Shown piece by piece: positions 25,751 to 35,850 of a stretch of 64,000 bases of DNA. The notes under the pieces were generated by a model that worked only from the letters and a program-made list of their open reading frames with translations, searched no databases and was not told the origin of the DNA. This DNA is from Lactobacillus sp. HBUAS51381 (GTDB lineage: Bacteria > Bacillota > Bacilli > Lactobacillales > Lactobacillaceae): contig NZ_JAAVSC010000007.1 of NCBI RefSeq assembly GCF_012641095.1, forward strand, positions 1 to 64,000, written 5' to 3'. Position 1 is the first letter of the stretch, and each line of letters opens with the position of its first letter. The translations under genes were made by a program, and so were the position numbers.

Positions 25751-27463
25751 ATGTCATTTGACGGGTCTTTCACCCATGCAATGGTTCAGGAACTCAGCCA
25801 CCAGCTGACTACCGGCCGGGTTAGTAAGATTAATCAGCCCTACGACAATGAAGTCGTCCTGACGATTCGGGCCAATAGTCACAACTATCCCATTCTCCTA
25901 TCGGCTAATCCCACCTATGCGCGGATTCAAGTGACGCAGATTCCTTACGTTAATCCGCCCGTGCCAACCAACTTTACCATGATTCTTCGAAAGTACCTGC
26001 AAGGTGCCATCTTAAAGGATATTACTCAGGTGGCCAACGACCGGGTGGTCCACCTGCACTTCACCTCTCGTAACGAATTGGGTGATCAACAGGAACTGCT
26101 ATTGATCATCGAAATCATGGCGCGTCACAGTAACGTCATTCTCGTCGATAGTGCCAGTGAAAAGATCCTGGACGCCATCAAACACGTGGGCTCCGATCAG
26201 AACCGCTACCGGCTCTTGTTGCCCGGTGCCCAGTACATTAATCCCCCTAAGCAAGATCTTGCCAATCCCTTTGCGGGGCCACTAGAGAGCCTGTCACAGA
26301 CGCTCCGTGATTTTCCCAATCGCGATGTATTGGCACAAACGTTGCAGCACCAATACCAAGGTCTCGGGAAGGACACCGCGGCGGCACTTGCCAGCGCGCT
26401 TCACGAACCGGGTGACGCCAATCAACATTTTCACGACTTTTTCGCTGGCTTCGACCAACCCCAACCCACGCTCACCATCTCGCCCAAGGGCAAGACCAGC
26501 TTCACCGCCTTCCCGTACCCAACGGATGGTCAGCAGCAGGCGGCCACGACCCTCAGTGAGCTACTGGACACCTACTACCAGGACAAGGCCGAACGTGATC
26601 GCGTCCAGCAACAAGGTAGCGTCCTGATTCGGGTCGTCCGTAACGAGCTCAAAAAGAACCGCAACAAGCTCAAAAAGCTTCAACGGACCCTCGCCGAAAC
26701 CGAGAATGCCGATGACTATCGCATCAAGGGCGAGATTCTAACCACCTATCTCCATCAGGTTGAACGTGGGCAAACCACCGTCTCACTCCCCAACTTCTAT
26801 GATGAAAACAAGCCGTTAAAGATCCAGCTCAGTAACCAGCTCTCACCCAACCAAAACGCGCAGAAATACTTTAAACGCTATCAGAAAGCCAAGAACGCGG
26901 TCACCTACGTGAACGAACAGCTTAAAATCACGCAGGCCGACGTCGACTACTTCACCAACATCATGGCGCAGATTGAATTGGCCGCGCCTAAAGACCTGGT
27001 CGACATTCGCCTGGAGCTACAACAAGGCGGCTATCTTCGCGACCACGATCACCAAAAGAAGAATAAGAAGCAACGTCGCCAAAAGGTCAGCAAGCCGGAT
27101 CGGTTCACCGCTAGCGATGGGACTCAGATCTCCGTGGGTAAAAACAACCTGCAAAATGACCAATTGAGCCTGCACACGGCCAAGCGTACCGACATCTGGC
27201 TTCACGTCAAGGACATGCCGGGATCCCACGTCATTATTCACGCGGACCATCCCAGCGAGGCCACCATTTTGGAGGCAGCCAATCTGGCGGCCTACTTCTC
27301 TAAGGGCCGTGAGTCCAGCAACGTTCCCGTGGACTACCTTCCCGTCAAACGATTACACAAACCTAATGGCGCTAAGCCTGGGTTCGTGATCTTCACCGGA
27401 CAGCACACCGTCTACGTCACACCGGAAAGTGCGCTGGTTGAAAAATTGGCGGCTAATAATTAA
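25751..27463 (+). CDS. rqcH: RqcH, NFACT-family ribosome quality control factor
   Basis: 570 residues. NFACT-N (MSFDGSFTHAMVQELSHQL ... GRVSKINQPYDNEVVLTIR), central helix-hairpin and coiled coil (about 290-410, rich in K, E, Q), and the C-terminal NFACT-R domain with WLHVKDMPGSHVII. RqcH binds obstructed 50S subunits and recruits tRNA-Ala to add C-terminal alanine tails. Older annotation names it fibronectin-binding protein. Full length for the family. AGAAAGG precedes the ATG. Confidence 0.94.
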   Translation: MSFDGSFTHAMVQELSHQLTTGRVSKINQPYDNEVVLTIRANSHNYPILLSANPTYARIQVTQIPYVNPPVPTNFTMILRKYLQGAILKDITQVANDRVVHLHFTSRNELGDQQELLLIIEIMARHSNVILVDSASEKILDAIKHVGSDQNRYRLLLPGAQYINPPKQDLANPFAGPLESLSQTLRDFPNRDVLAQTLQHQYQGLGKDTAAALASALHEPGDANQHFHDFFAGFDQPQPTLTISPKGKTSFTAFPYPTDGQQQAATTLSELLDTYYQDKAERDRVQQQGSVLIRVVRNELKKNRNKLKKLQRTLAETENADDYRIKGEILTTYLHQVERGQTTVSLPNFYDENKPLKIQLSNQLSPNQNAQKYFKRYQKAKNAVTYVNEQLKITQADVDYFTNIMAQIELAAPKDLVDIRLELQQGGYLRDHDHQKKNKKQRRQKVSKPDRFTASDGTQISVGKNNLQNDQLSLHTAKRTDIWLHVKDMPGSHVIIHADHPSEATILEAANLAAYFSKGRESSNVPVDYLPVKRLHKPNGAKPGFVIFTGQHTVYVTPESALVEKLAANN

Positions 27464-27493
27464 GCTAGTTGTATCTAGCAATTAGTCTTTAAG

Positions 27494-27535
27494 CAAAAAG
27501 CATTCCGTCAACCAAAGTTGATAGAATGCTTTTTG
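27494..27535 (+). terminator. Terminator between rqcH and the convergent carB-like gene
   Basis: AAAAAGCATTC / GAATGCTTTTT with the inner pair TCAAC/GTTGA; T-runs on both sides. Confidence 0.85.
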
Positions 27536-27571
27536 TTATATGCAATTTTAAGTTCATCAACCCAAACCCGG

Positions 27572-30145
27572 TTAAATGGTCCGGTTAATGATCTTATCGA
27601 GCTGTTCCGTATCGCTGAGGTTGCTGAGCGTCAAGGCTTCGCTCGATCCAAAGGCAATAGTGGCGCCCATTTCCTGATCCGTGGTTCCCGGCCGGTTCAA
27701 GACGTGTAACTGTCTAAACGGGAAGACGGCATTCATTAGGGCCACGCGCTTGCTATTGAGATCAATCTTGACCGCACTCAGCTCGGCATCGTCCAGGGTC
27801 CCGATGTGTTGGCGGGTTAACATCCGCACCCAGTTAATCCCCGTGACCTTACTCAAGAACGCCATCTCAGTCAGACGAGTTGGTCTAAGGCCGACCACGT
27901 CCAGCTGTTTGCTAGTGGTCTTCTTGGGGGCAAAGAGTACCTGAACCATCCCCGTCAACTGATGCTCACTCACGGCCTGTTTTGCCTGCTCGACTAAGCG
28001 CAACCGGTCGGCCTTGGGCAGCTCGGCCGGCATTCGAAAGGCCGTGACCTGGGCAATCTCTTGATTCATCCCCGGCGCGATCATGTCCATGACACCAACG
28101 GCAATCTTATGCTGCGCGTGGACAAATAAGCTCACCCCAATGGTCGCATGCGTTGGCTGCGGTTGTCCAATTTCCTGGTCCGGTGGCAACACGTGTAGGT
28201 TCAGGTTCAGCTTGCTCAGTTCCCGCGTCAGGTAGTGACGGTTCCCCGGCACGATCACGATGTCCGGATGCTCCACCTTGATGACGTTTAGAACGTCACC
28301 CAGTTGAATCGGGTCCACGTACTGTTTATCCGTGAACTCCGGCGCAATTCCAATGGCATTGGGATTGGTATTCATCAGGATCGTATGGAAGCCCGCCCGC
28401 TTGAGCTGCTTGAGCATCTCGGTCGTAAAATACTCCGCCGCCGTGTTTGGCCCCAGCTGATTCCCACCGCGTCCTAAAACCAGCGCCGTCCGGTCCCCTA
28501 GCGGTTCGCTTTCATTTTCGTACTCGAAGGTACTGTAATACCCGCTGGCGTGTTCGTCAAACTCACCGGCCGTGGGTTCAATCATCTTATAGGTCGGTTG
28601 GATGTCCGCCTCGGCGGACAGTCGCCGTACCGTGGTCGTCTCCGTTTGCCAGATTCGGGCAATCATGCCGTCGCCAAAGCCGTAGTACCGCGCAATCTTT
28701 AGGGTATCGACGTCTAGCGGATTGTCTTTGATTTGTTTTTCAATCTTCAACAGATGCTGGAGCTTCACGAAATAAAAATTATCAATCTTCGTGAGTTCAC
28801 TGAGTTCATCCGGTGCGTACCCCCGTCGCAGGGCTTCAATCAAGACCAAAATCCGGTTAGCCAGTGGATGAATCAATTGGCTAATCATTTCCCCATCGGT
28901 GAGGTTACGGACACTAGGCAAAACGTCCCGGGGTGAAAATTGCGAGCTCCGCACCGACTTCAGCATGGCCTCTTCGACCGACCGGCCAATCCCGATGGTC
29001 GAGCCCACGGCCTTCATGACCGTGTCCAAATGCTGATCGGCATCCGGAATCTCCTGGAAGGGCCAGATGGGAATCCGCACGCTCACGTGGTCAATGCTGG
29101 GCTCCATGATGGCCGTCTGTTTGATAAAGCGACTGGGCAATTTGATATCGACCAATCGCTGCCCCAGCAGTAATCCACCCACCACAAAGGCCAGTGGATA
29201 CCCGGTCGTTCGCGCGGCCAACGCCACGCCTCGGGTGAAGTACGGGGCAATCTTGGTGACGTAGAAGTGCTGATTGTCGGGGTTCAGGGCAAAGTGGATG
29301 TGGATCACGCCCACAACGCCCAGTTCGGTCGCTACCCGAAAAGTCGCATCGCGTAAGTCCTGATACTCGCGATCATTTAACGTTTGCGGTGGCGTCACCA
29401 CAATCGAATCGCCGGAATGAATCCCAATGGGGTCCACGTTTTCTAGACCGGCAATCAGGATGCGGGTATCCGCGACATCGCGAACCGCAATCATTTCAAT
29501 TTCTTTATACCCCACGACACTGCGCTCCAACGTACACTGGTCGAACCGCGACTGCGAGAAACCCTGTCCCAGGGCATCCAGCATGTCGTCCACGTTTTCA
29601 CAAATCGTCCGGTTCGTATCCAGCCGCGGGGCCACCGGCTTCACAATCAGGGGAAACCCGATCGACTCAACCAGCCCCAAGGCCTCGTCTTCCGTGGCCA
29701 CCACCTTGGCCTCGATGACCGGCTCGTGGATGTCTTTGAGCGTGCTATTCAAGGCGGCCGGGTTGTTAATCTGACGCACCGTGGCCGCGGGCATCCCCAA
29801 AATGGTAATCCCAAATCGTCCAATGTCGCCGCTTTCAATTAGTTCCTGCGTGATTCGCACGCCCAACAACCCACCCAGCGTCGGCAAAATGGCATCCGGC
29901 TGGTCCCGTTCAATGATGTGCCGCACGTTAGCGGTCGTGACCGCCTGAATATACATGTTGGTCGGTTGAATCTCTTCAAGGGCGACGGAAAAGGGGTTGT
30001 TATCAATCACTAATGTCCGAACACCGTGTTTTTTAAAATTCGTGATGATCTGTACCGTGGCGCTGTCCAGCTCGGTCTCGTGGCCAATCTCCGTCGGACC
30101 ACTCCCAATGATCAAAACTTTTTGTAAGTCATCCAAGTTCTGCAA
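27572..30145 (-). CDS. CarB-like carbamoyl-phosphate synthase large-chain pseudoenzyme
   Basis: 857 residues; active CarB is about 1060. The order of the fold is kept: first synthetase unit (1-400; VGYKEIEM, GIHSGDSIVVTPPQTL well preserved), oligomerisation helices (400-540) and second unit (550-815). The chemistry is gone. The loop GGSGGGI is RLDTNRTI (174-181), the ligands E and N of VIEMNPRVSR are K298 and A300 (VTKIAPYFTR), Gln285 is H284, and GGQTALN is GGLLGVR. In the second unit about 120 residues of the ATP-binding lid are missing, and EVNPR is VGLRP. The allosteric MGS domain is absent. Frame intact, so probably expressed. Three bases after the CarA-like gene. Confidence 0.9.
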   Translation of the reverse strand: MQNLDDLQKVLIIGSGPTEIGHETELDSATVQIITNFKKHGVRTLVIDNNPFSVALEEIQPTNMYIQAVTTANVRHIIERDQPDAILPTLGGLLGVRITQELIESGDIGRFGITILGMPAATVRQINNPAALNSTLKDIHEPVIEAKVVATEDEALGLVESIGFPLIVKPVAPRLDTNRTICENVDDMLDALGQGFSQSRFDQCTLERSVVGYKEIEMIAVRDVADTRILIAGLENVDPIGIHSGDSIVVTPPQTLNDREYQDLRDATFRVATELGVVGVIHIHFALNPDNQHFYVTKIAPYFTRGVALAARTTGYPLAFVVGGLLLGQRLVDIKLPSRFIKQTAIMEPSIDHVSVRIPIWPFQEIPDADQHLDTVMKAVGSTIGIGRSVEEAMLKSVRSSQFSPRDVLPSVRNLTDGEMISQLIHPLANRILVLIEALRRGYAPDELSELTKIDNFYFVKLQHLLKIEKQIKDNPLDVDTLKIARYYGFGDGMIARIWQTETTTVRRLSAEADIQPTYKMIEPTAGEFDEHASGYYSTFEYENESEPLGDRTALVLGRGGNQLGPNTAAEYFTTEMLKQLKRAGFHTILMNTNPNAIGIAPEFTDKQYVDPIQLGDVLNVIKVEHPDIVIVPGNRHYLTRELSKLNLNLHVLPPDQEIGQPQPTHATIGVSLFVHAQHKIAVGVMDMIAPGMNQEIAQVTAFRMPAELPKADRLRLVEQAKQAVSEHQLTGMVQVLFAPKKTTSKQLDVVGLRPTRLTEMAFLSKVTGINWVRMLTRQHIGTLDDAELSAVKIDLNSKRVALMNAVFPFRQLHVLNRPGTTDQEMGATIAFGSSEALTLSNLSDTEQLDKIINRTI

Positions 30146-30148
30146 GCC

Positions 30149-31225
30149 TTATCCCTCCCGTGCTGTCATAGCTTCCATGAATTCATCGAATAAGTCGCGA
30201 CTCTCGTGGGGTCCCGGGGCACCATCCGCAAAGAACTGCACGGAAAACGCCGGATAATCTCTGTGGCGCAATCCCTGAACGGTACCGTTAATCAGGTCCA
30301 CGTAGGTGGTAATCAGGCGATCGCGGTCGATTGACTTGGCAATTACCGCGTAGCCCTGCCCCTGCGTCGCGTAAATAATGTCGTTGGTAATAATGCGGCG
30401 AATCGGATGGCTACTCCCGTGATATTCCACGGGCAACGCCTCTAACTGCGCCCCGTTCGCCAGAGCAAACAACTCGTGACCCAGCCCAATCGCAAACAAC
30501 GGAATCTCCGCTTGTACTGTCCGAATCATGTCTAGGACCCCTTCGCCAAGGTCCAGGGGCGATCCCGGTCCCGTCGACAACAACACCCCATCCGGATCCA
30601 GATTCAACACATCCTGGGCGCTGGCCGTCCACGGCAGAACCGTGACGTTACACCGCCGTTCGGACAATTGCCGTAAGATTCCATGCTTGAGGCCAAAGTC
30701 GATGACCACCACGTTCTTCCCGGTATCCGGGTTGGGATACGGCTTGGGCGTGGCAACCTGATCGACCTGACGATTCGTCAGCACCGTGGCATTCAATTGG
30801 TCAAAGGCGTGGGCGTCGGCAACGTCCACGATACTGCCCTTGACCGGTCCGGCCATTTTGCGCAATTTACGCACGAGGTGCCGCGTATCAATGCCACTGA
30901 TACCGGGAATGTTGTGCTGCTGGAGAAACTCATCCAGTGACAACCGCGACAACCGGTTAGTCGAAATGTTGGTCACATCACGCACCACCATCCCCTTGGC
31001 CGTTGGCAGGATGGATTCGTAGCTATCGTGGTTAATTCCCACGTTGCCAATCGCTGGCTGGGCAAAAATAATGATTTGGTTGTGATAAATTTGATCGGTA
31101 ATCGTTTCCTGATAACCCAAAAGGTTTAGGTTGGAAATGACTTCTCCGCTCGTAGTGGCGCCAGCACCAAATCCCTCACCGGCGTAGGCCGAGCCGTCTT
31201 CTAAAATCAAATAGCGTTTTGCCAT
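30149..31225 (-). CDS. CarA-like carbamoyl-phosphate synthase small-chain pseudoenzyme
   Basis: 358 residues, normal length. The N-terminal CPS-interaction domain is conserved (EDGSAYAGEGFGA, NLLGYQETITDQIY, GIDTRHLVRKLR). The class I glutaminase fold is present but the catalytic triad is not: the Cys of GICLGHQ is Gly247 (AIGLGHE), and HPE before the SPGPHD motif is F332-A333-D334 (SVQFFADGAPGPHES). It cannot release ammonia from glutamine by the known mechanism. It may still bind the CarB-like partner. Located 24 bp after pyrR and 3 bp before the carB-like gene. True CPS genes must lie elsewhere if the strain makes arginine or pyrimidines. Confidence 0.92.
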   Translation of the reverse strand: MAKRYLILEDGSAYAGEGFGAGATTSGEVISNLNLLGYQETITDQIYHNQIIIFAQPAIGNVGINHDSYESILPTAKGMVVRDVTNISTNRLSRLSLDEFLQQHNIPGISGIDTRHLVRKLRKMAGPVKGSIVDVADAHAFDQLNATVLTNRQVDQVATPKPYPNPDTGKNVVVIDFGLKHGILRQLSERRCNVTVLPWTASAQDVLNLDPDGVLLSTGPGSPLDLGEGVLDMIRTVQAEIPLFAIGLGHELFALANGAQLEALPVEYHGSSHPIRRIITNDIIYATQGQGYAVIAKSIDRDRLITTYVDLINGTVQGLRHRDYPAFSVQFFADGAPGPHESRDLFDEFMEAMTAREG

Positions 31226-31249
31226 GCTAAATCGGCCCCTTTATCAAGT

Positions 31250-31804
<555 letters not shown>

Positions 31805-31918
31805 TCACGGCGTTCATGTGCAGGAAACGGGCCGGCTTCTTCGGCAAAATCTGGTGAAGAAACCCGCCCGCCTAGCTACCGGCAAACCCGCTTATCTCGT
31901 ACGTTTAGCATAAAAAAC

Positions 31919-32842
31919 CTAAATTGCTTTGTCAACCGGTAATCCGGCTTCGCGCCGCAGTTTCTTGACCACCGCCATAAAATGCGCGGGAACCGGGGCC
32001 GTGAAGTCCAATTGTTTCCCCGTCGTGGGTTGAATAAAGCCCAACTCCCGGGCGTGTAAGAACTGACCCTCACCCTTGAGCGTCTTCTTCGGCCCGTACA
32101 AGGGATCTCCCGCAACCGGATGATTGATGTAGGCCATATGGACCCGAATCTGGTGGGTCCGACCGGTCTCCAACCGACAGGCAATCAGTGTGTAGGTCCC
32201 GTAGCGCTCCAGCACGCGGAAATGGGTGACGGCTGGCCGGCCATCGGCAACGACCGCCTGCTTCTTACGGTCCTTGGGTGACCGTCCCAGTGGCGCCCGA
32301 ATCACGCCCTCTTCTTCCTTAAAGTTACCGTGAACGATTGCCACGTACTCACGCAAATTGGTCTTAGCCTGTAACTGCGCCGACAAGCTCTGGTGCGCGT
32401 GATCGTTCTTGGCGACCATCAGTAAGCCGGAAGTATCCTTGTCAATCCGATGCACGATTCCCGGCCGTAGCGTCCCGTTAATGCTCGACAGTGGGCTGTG
32501 ATACAGCAACGCATTGACCAGCGTATGGTTCGGATGCCCGGGGGCCGGATGAACGACCATCCCCTGGGGCTTGTTCACCACGATCACGTCATCATCTTCG
32601 TAGACAATATCTAAAGGAATGTTCTCCGGTGTCAAATCAATCGGCTGGGGATCGGGCAATTCGATGTGAATCTTAGCCCCCACGGCCGGCTTATCCTTGG
32701 GCTTGGCCACTTGACCATCGACCGTAATCTGACCGGCCTCAATGGCACCCTTAGCTTGTGACCGTGAAATTGTCGGCACCGTTTCGGCGACCAGCTTATC
32801 CAAGCGCGCGGTCTCCTGAACGGTAAAATCTTCTATCTGCAT
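31919..32842 (-). CDS. rluD: RluD-family 23S rRNA pseudouridine synthase
   Basis: 307 residues. N-terminal S4 domain (ARLDKLVAETVPTISRSQAKGAIEAGQITVDG) and RluA/RluD catalytic domain with GIVHRIDKDTSGLLMVAKND (catalytic Asp in HRIDKDTSG) and the closing ETGRTHQIRVHM. Converts uridines of 23S rRNA to pseudouridine. The start overlaps the lspA stop (TAATG) and GGGAGG lies upstream; a longer in-frame start would sit inside lspA. In Firmicutes lspA-rluD is a conserved pair, usually followed by pyrR, as here. Confidence 0.93.
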   Translation of the reverse strand: MQIEDFTVQETARLDKLVAETVPTISRSQAKGAIEAGQITVDGQVAKPKDKPAVGAKIHIELPDPQPIDLTPENIPLDIVYEDDDVIVVNKPQGMVVHPAPGHPNHTLVNALLYHSPLSSINGTLRPGIVHRIDKDTSGLLMVAKNDHAHQSLSAQLQAKTNLREYVAIVHGNFKEEEGVIRAPLGRSPKDRKKQAVVADGRPAVTHFRVLERYGTYTLIACRLETGRTHQIRVHMAYINHPVAGDPLYGPKKTLKGEGQFLHARELGFIQPTTGKQLDFTAPVPAHFMAVVKKLRREAGLPVDKAI

Positions 32843-33306
32843 TACTGTGCCTCCCGACGATCGGCGAGAAAGACCCCGATCGCAATAAATATCACACCGA
32901 CCGTTAAGCAACTGTCGGCAAAGTTAAAGATTGGAAAATTAATAAAATCAAGTTGGAACATATCAACCACATACCCCTGCGCCAGGCGATCGATAAAGTT
33001 CCCAATGGTCCCGGCCATCATGAGCGCTAGGCCCAGTTCTTCCGGCCAATGATCGCCCTGGTTGCGATACTGCCAAAAGAAGTAGCCCATAATGCCCAAC
33101 GCCACGATTGCAATGACGGTAAAGAACCACATTTGGCCCTGCAGGATACTCCAGGCGGCACCGTCGTTACGCAGATGGGTCAGGGACACCAGTCCGGGAA
33201 TAAAGCTCTGTTCGCCGCCGAGGGGGATGTTGGCCACCACGGCGTATTTGATCCACTGGTCGATTCCGACCAGGCAAATGATTAAGATGGTATCAGCTAT
33301 CAGCAT
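32842..33306 (-). CDS. lspA: Lipoprotein signal peptidase II
   Basis: 154 residues, four membrane helices. Conserved motifs DQWIKYAV, RNDGAAWSIL, the catalytic Asp in GNFIDRL and the second in FNFADSCLTVG. Cleaves the signal of prolipoproteins such as the DUF915 protein of this window. The start is set at the ATG after AGGAAAGG; upstream in-frame codons precede the probable -10 box (ATTATA on the plus strand at 33346-33351) and are excluded. Confidence 0.94.
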   Translation of the reverse strand: MLIADTILIICLVGIDQWIKYAVVANIPLGGEQSFIPGLVSLTHLRNDGAAWSILQGQMWFFTVIAIVALGIMGYFFWQYRNQGDHWPEELGLALMMAGTIGNFIDRLAQGYVVDMFQLDFINFPIFNFADSCLTVGVIFIAIGVFLADRREAQ

Positions 33307-33345
33307 CGCTTCTGGAACACCTTTCCTATAAAGTCGTTGTTGAAA

Positions 33346-33351
33346 ATTATA
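33346..33351 (-). promoter_or_regulatory. Extended -10 box of the lspA-rluD unit
   Basis: TGGTATAAT on the minus strand, 40 bp from the lspA start. No good -35 hexamer, as usual with an extended -10. Confidence 0.55.
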
Positions 33352-33400
33352 CCAGAAAAACCGGGTGTCTGACGGTTTGACGAAAATAAAAGTTATAGAA

Positions 33401-33577
33401 CTCACCCGAGAGCCTCAGTGACGACGGAACAGGCTCATGGTCTGGTGAGCTAGATGGCACCTCATCCCCGCGGCTCCGCCGTTAGCTGCCATGAGGCGCC
33501 CCGATCAAATGGTTTAACCCATGTCCTGTTAAACCAAAAATCGTCCTTTTTAACCGATTGGCCGCAACAAAACGGCC
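33401..33577. other. Gene-free block dense in inverted repeats
   Basis: Four dyads in 180 bp: CTCACC (33401) with GGTGAG (33444) enclosing GAGCCT/AGGCTC; GGCACCTCAT/ATGAGGCGCC (33456-33500, one mismatch) with a CGGC/GCCG inner loop; GGTTTAAC/GTTAAACC (33511-33535, perfect); GGCCG/CGGCC (33560-33577). It lies upstream of the lspA promoter, so it is not simply the lspA leader. It could be a small RNA or a cluster of protein sites; no known family recognised. Confidence 0.5.
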
Positions 33578-33631
33578 GAAATTAACATTAGTCATTAGTA
33601 GCGGGGCCCGTATCCAACCACCGCAATCGCC

Positions 33632-33666
33632 AAAAAAGGCAGATCGCCACGAACGTGCGATCTGCC
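33632..33666 (-). terminator. fhs terminator
   Basis: GGCAGATCGC / GCGATCTGCC perfect stem with TTTTTT on the minus strand. Confidence 0.88.
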
Positions 33667-33743
33667 GCTAAAATCTGAAATTAGGTTGTTAGTGAGTTGC
33701 TTAAGAACGAAGCCCCTAAGTCAGCACGTTGATAACGAACCCA

Positions 33744-35399
33744 CTAGAACAATCCCGTAATCTTACCCTCGGCATCAATATCCATGTCTAAGGCCGCCGG
33801 ATGCTTGGGAAGCCCGGGCATGGTCAAAACATTCCCCGTCAAGGCCACGACGAAGCCAGCCCCCAAGCGTGGGGCGAACTCCCGGACGTGAATCGTAAAG
33901 TCCGTGGGGGCGCCCAACTGATGGGCATCATCGGTCAATGAATACTGGGTCTTGGCCATGCAGACGGGGAGCTTATCCCAACCGTGTTTGGCAAAAGTCG
34001 TCAACTGTCGGGCCGCCTTAGTCGATAATTCCACCTTGGCCCCACCATAAATCTTTTGCGTAATCGCCGTCATTTGGGTCATCAGATCCGCGTGTTCCGG
34101 CGACAGACGCGTGAAGTGACTCGGCTGCTGGGTCGCGGCCACGACCTTTTCGGCCAGGTCCATGGCGCCCGCGCCACCATCGGCCCAGACGGTCGTTGTG
34201 GCGACGGGGACGTTTAGCGCCGTTATCTCGGCCGTCAGCGCCGCGATCTCGGCATCGGTATCGCTCGTGAAGCGGTTGATGGCCACGACGACGGGCACGC
34301 CATACTGTTGCATGCTAGCAATGTGACGCTTCAGGTTTGCACTGCCGGCTTGCAGGGCGGCCACGTCTTCTTGTTCCAAATCAGCGCGCTTGACGCCGCC
34401 ATTGTACTTGAGGGCGCGCACCGTGGCCACAATAACCACGGCATCCGGCGTCTTCCCCAGTACCGGCGTTTTAATGTCCATGAATTTCTCCCCACCGAGG
34501 TCGGCACCGAAGCCGGCTTCAGTCACGGCAAAGTCGCCCAATTGGAGCGCCGTTTGTGTGGCCAAGACGGAGTTACACCCGTGGGCGATGTTGGCGAAGG
34601 GCCCCCCGTGAATGATGGCGGGGTTGTGTTCCAAGGTTTGGACCAAGTTCGGCTTGATAGCGTCCTTTAGGAGCAGTGTGATCGCGCCGCCAACCTTCAA
34701 GTCACCCACCGTAACGGGTTCCTTATCCACGTTGTAGCCAATCAGGATGCGGTTCACCCGCCGTTTCAGATCGGCGAGATCCTCACTGAGGCACAACACG
34801 GCCATCAGTTCACTGGCCACGGTGATGTCAAAGCCATCTTGTCGGGGCACACCCGACGTCCGACCGCCCAGACCAATCACCGTCTGCCGGAGTTCCCGGT
34901 CGTTGATGTCCAGCACCCGTTTCCACACGATGCGCCGGGGATCGAGTCGGAGTTCGTTGCCCTGTTGAATATGATTGTCGATCAAAGCCGCCAGGGTATC
35001 GTGCGCCTCGGTCAACGCGTGAAAGTCACCCGTAAAATGTAAATTGATGTCTTCCATGGGCACAACCTGCGCATAACCCCCACCGGTCGCACCACCCTTA
35101 AGGCCCATGACGGGTCCCATGGAGGGTTCCCGCAGCGCCAACACCGTCTTATGACCGGCGCGATTCATGGCATCCCCCAGGCCGACAACGACCGTGGATT
35201 TGCCTTCGCCCGCCGGCGTTGGGTTAATCGACGTGACCAGCACTAATTTTCCCGTGTCGTGCCGTCCGGCCAAGGGGAGATTAATCTTGGCCTTAGTGTG
35301 ACCGTAGGGTTCAATCTGATCCGGGGTTAAGCCCACCTTGGCCGCAATCTTTTCGATTGGCTCTAGTGGTGTCGCTTGTGAAATTTCAATGTCGCTCAA
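33744..35399 (-). CDS. fhs: Formate-tetrahydrofolate ligase
   Basis: 551 residues, full length. ATP-binding [10 protein letters not shown], the stretch [36 protein letters not shown] split over the active site, and the end motif [22 protein letters not shown]. Makes 10-formyl-THF from formate, THF and ATP, feeding purine and fMet-tRNA synthesis. The start is TTG after GGAGG, overlapping the ebsA stop (TTGA), so both genes are coupled. Confidence 0.95.
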   Translation of the reverse strand: MSDIEISQATPLEPIEKIAAKVGLTPDQIEPYGHTKAKINLPLAGRHDTGKLVLVTSINPTPAGEGKSTVVVGLGDAMNRAGHKTVLALREPSMGPVMGLKGGATGGGYAQVVPMEDINLHFTGDFHALTEAHDTLAALIDNHIQQGNELRLDPRRIVWKRVLDINDRELRQTVIGLGGRTSGVPRQDGFDITVASELMAVLCLSEDLADLKRRVNRILIGYNVDKEPVTVGDLKVGGAITLLLKDAIKPNLVQTLEHNPAIIHGGPFANIAHGCNSVLATQTALQLGDFAVTEAGFGADLGGEKFMDIKTPVLGKTPDAVVIVATVRALKYNGGVKRADLEQEDVAALQAGSANLKRHIASMQQYGVPVVVAINRFTSDTDAEIAALTAEITALNVPVATTTVWADGGAGAMDLAEKVVAATQQPSHFTRLSPEHADLMTQMTAITQKIYGGAKVELSTKAARQLTTFAKHGWDKLPVCMAKTQYSLTDDAHQLGAPTDFTIHVREFAPRLGAGFVVALTGNVLTMPGLPKHPAALDMDIDAEGKITGLF

Positions 35400-35812
35400 T
35401 GCAGTTCCTCCTTCACCACGTCCGGGATGGCGGCCTGAATCAGCCCTGCCAGTTCAATCGCCGAATTCCGTGGCAATAAAAATTGATAAATCTTCCCCTG
35501 GGCAACGATTCCCATGCGATAACGTGAGACGCGAACACTGCGCACGTGCGCCAGTGGAATGACCAGATGGCGGTGATTCAGCACGGTGCTGACCGTCAAG
35601 ACGCCATTCGCCATGGTAATATTGCGGTAGTGCACTTCCGTCCAACATAACAGGGCAAACACCGTAAAGAAGCCCAGCGTCCACCAATTAAAATGGGTGA
35701 CTTCAAGCCAAAAGATGGCCCCTACCATCAAGACCATCAGCGTCCAGCTCCAGCAAATAATGCTGCTCACAGGGTTAGGTTGATACAAAAATCGTCGTTC
35801 TTGGGTTATCAT
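35396..35812 (-). CDS. ebsA: EbsA-like membrane protein
   Basis: 138 residues. N-terminal soluble stretch [16 protein letters not shown], two membrane helices (about 16-60), then a PH-like beta domain ([33 protein letters not shown]). This matches the EbsA family of enterococci and lactobacilli, sometimes called pore-forming protein, without a proven role. GAGGTG precedes the ATG. First gene of the ebsA-fhs unit, divergent from the RNase H-like gene. Confidence 0.72.
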   Translation of the reverse strand: MITQERRFLYQPNPVSSIICWSWTLMVLMVGAIFWLEVTHFNWWTLGFFTVFALLCWTEVHYRNITMANGVLTVSTVLNHRHLVIPLAHVRSVRVSRYRMGIVAQGKIYQFLLPRNSAIELAGLIQAAIPDVVKEELH

Positions 35813-35850
35813 AACTTCATACACCTCACGCAAAAGATTGGAGTGATTCT

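Noticed and set aside
28447-29774. Plus-strand frames opposite the carB-like gene
   Set aside because: Antisense shadows, Arg/Ser/Pro-rich, without ribosome sites.
33401-33512. T-box riboswitch reading of the structured block
   Set aside because: GGTGCCA-like sequence occurs but the canonical T-box GGGTGGNACCGCG and a following terminator are absent, and no tRNA synthetase or amino-acid gene follows.
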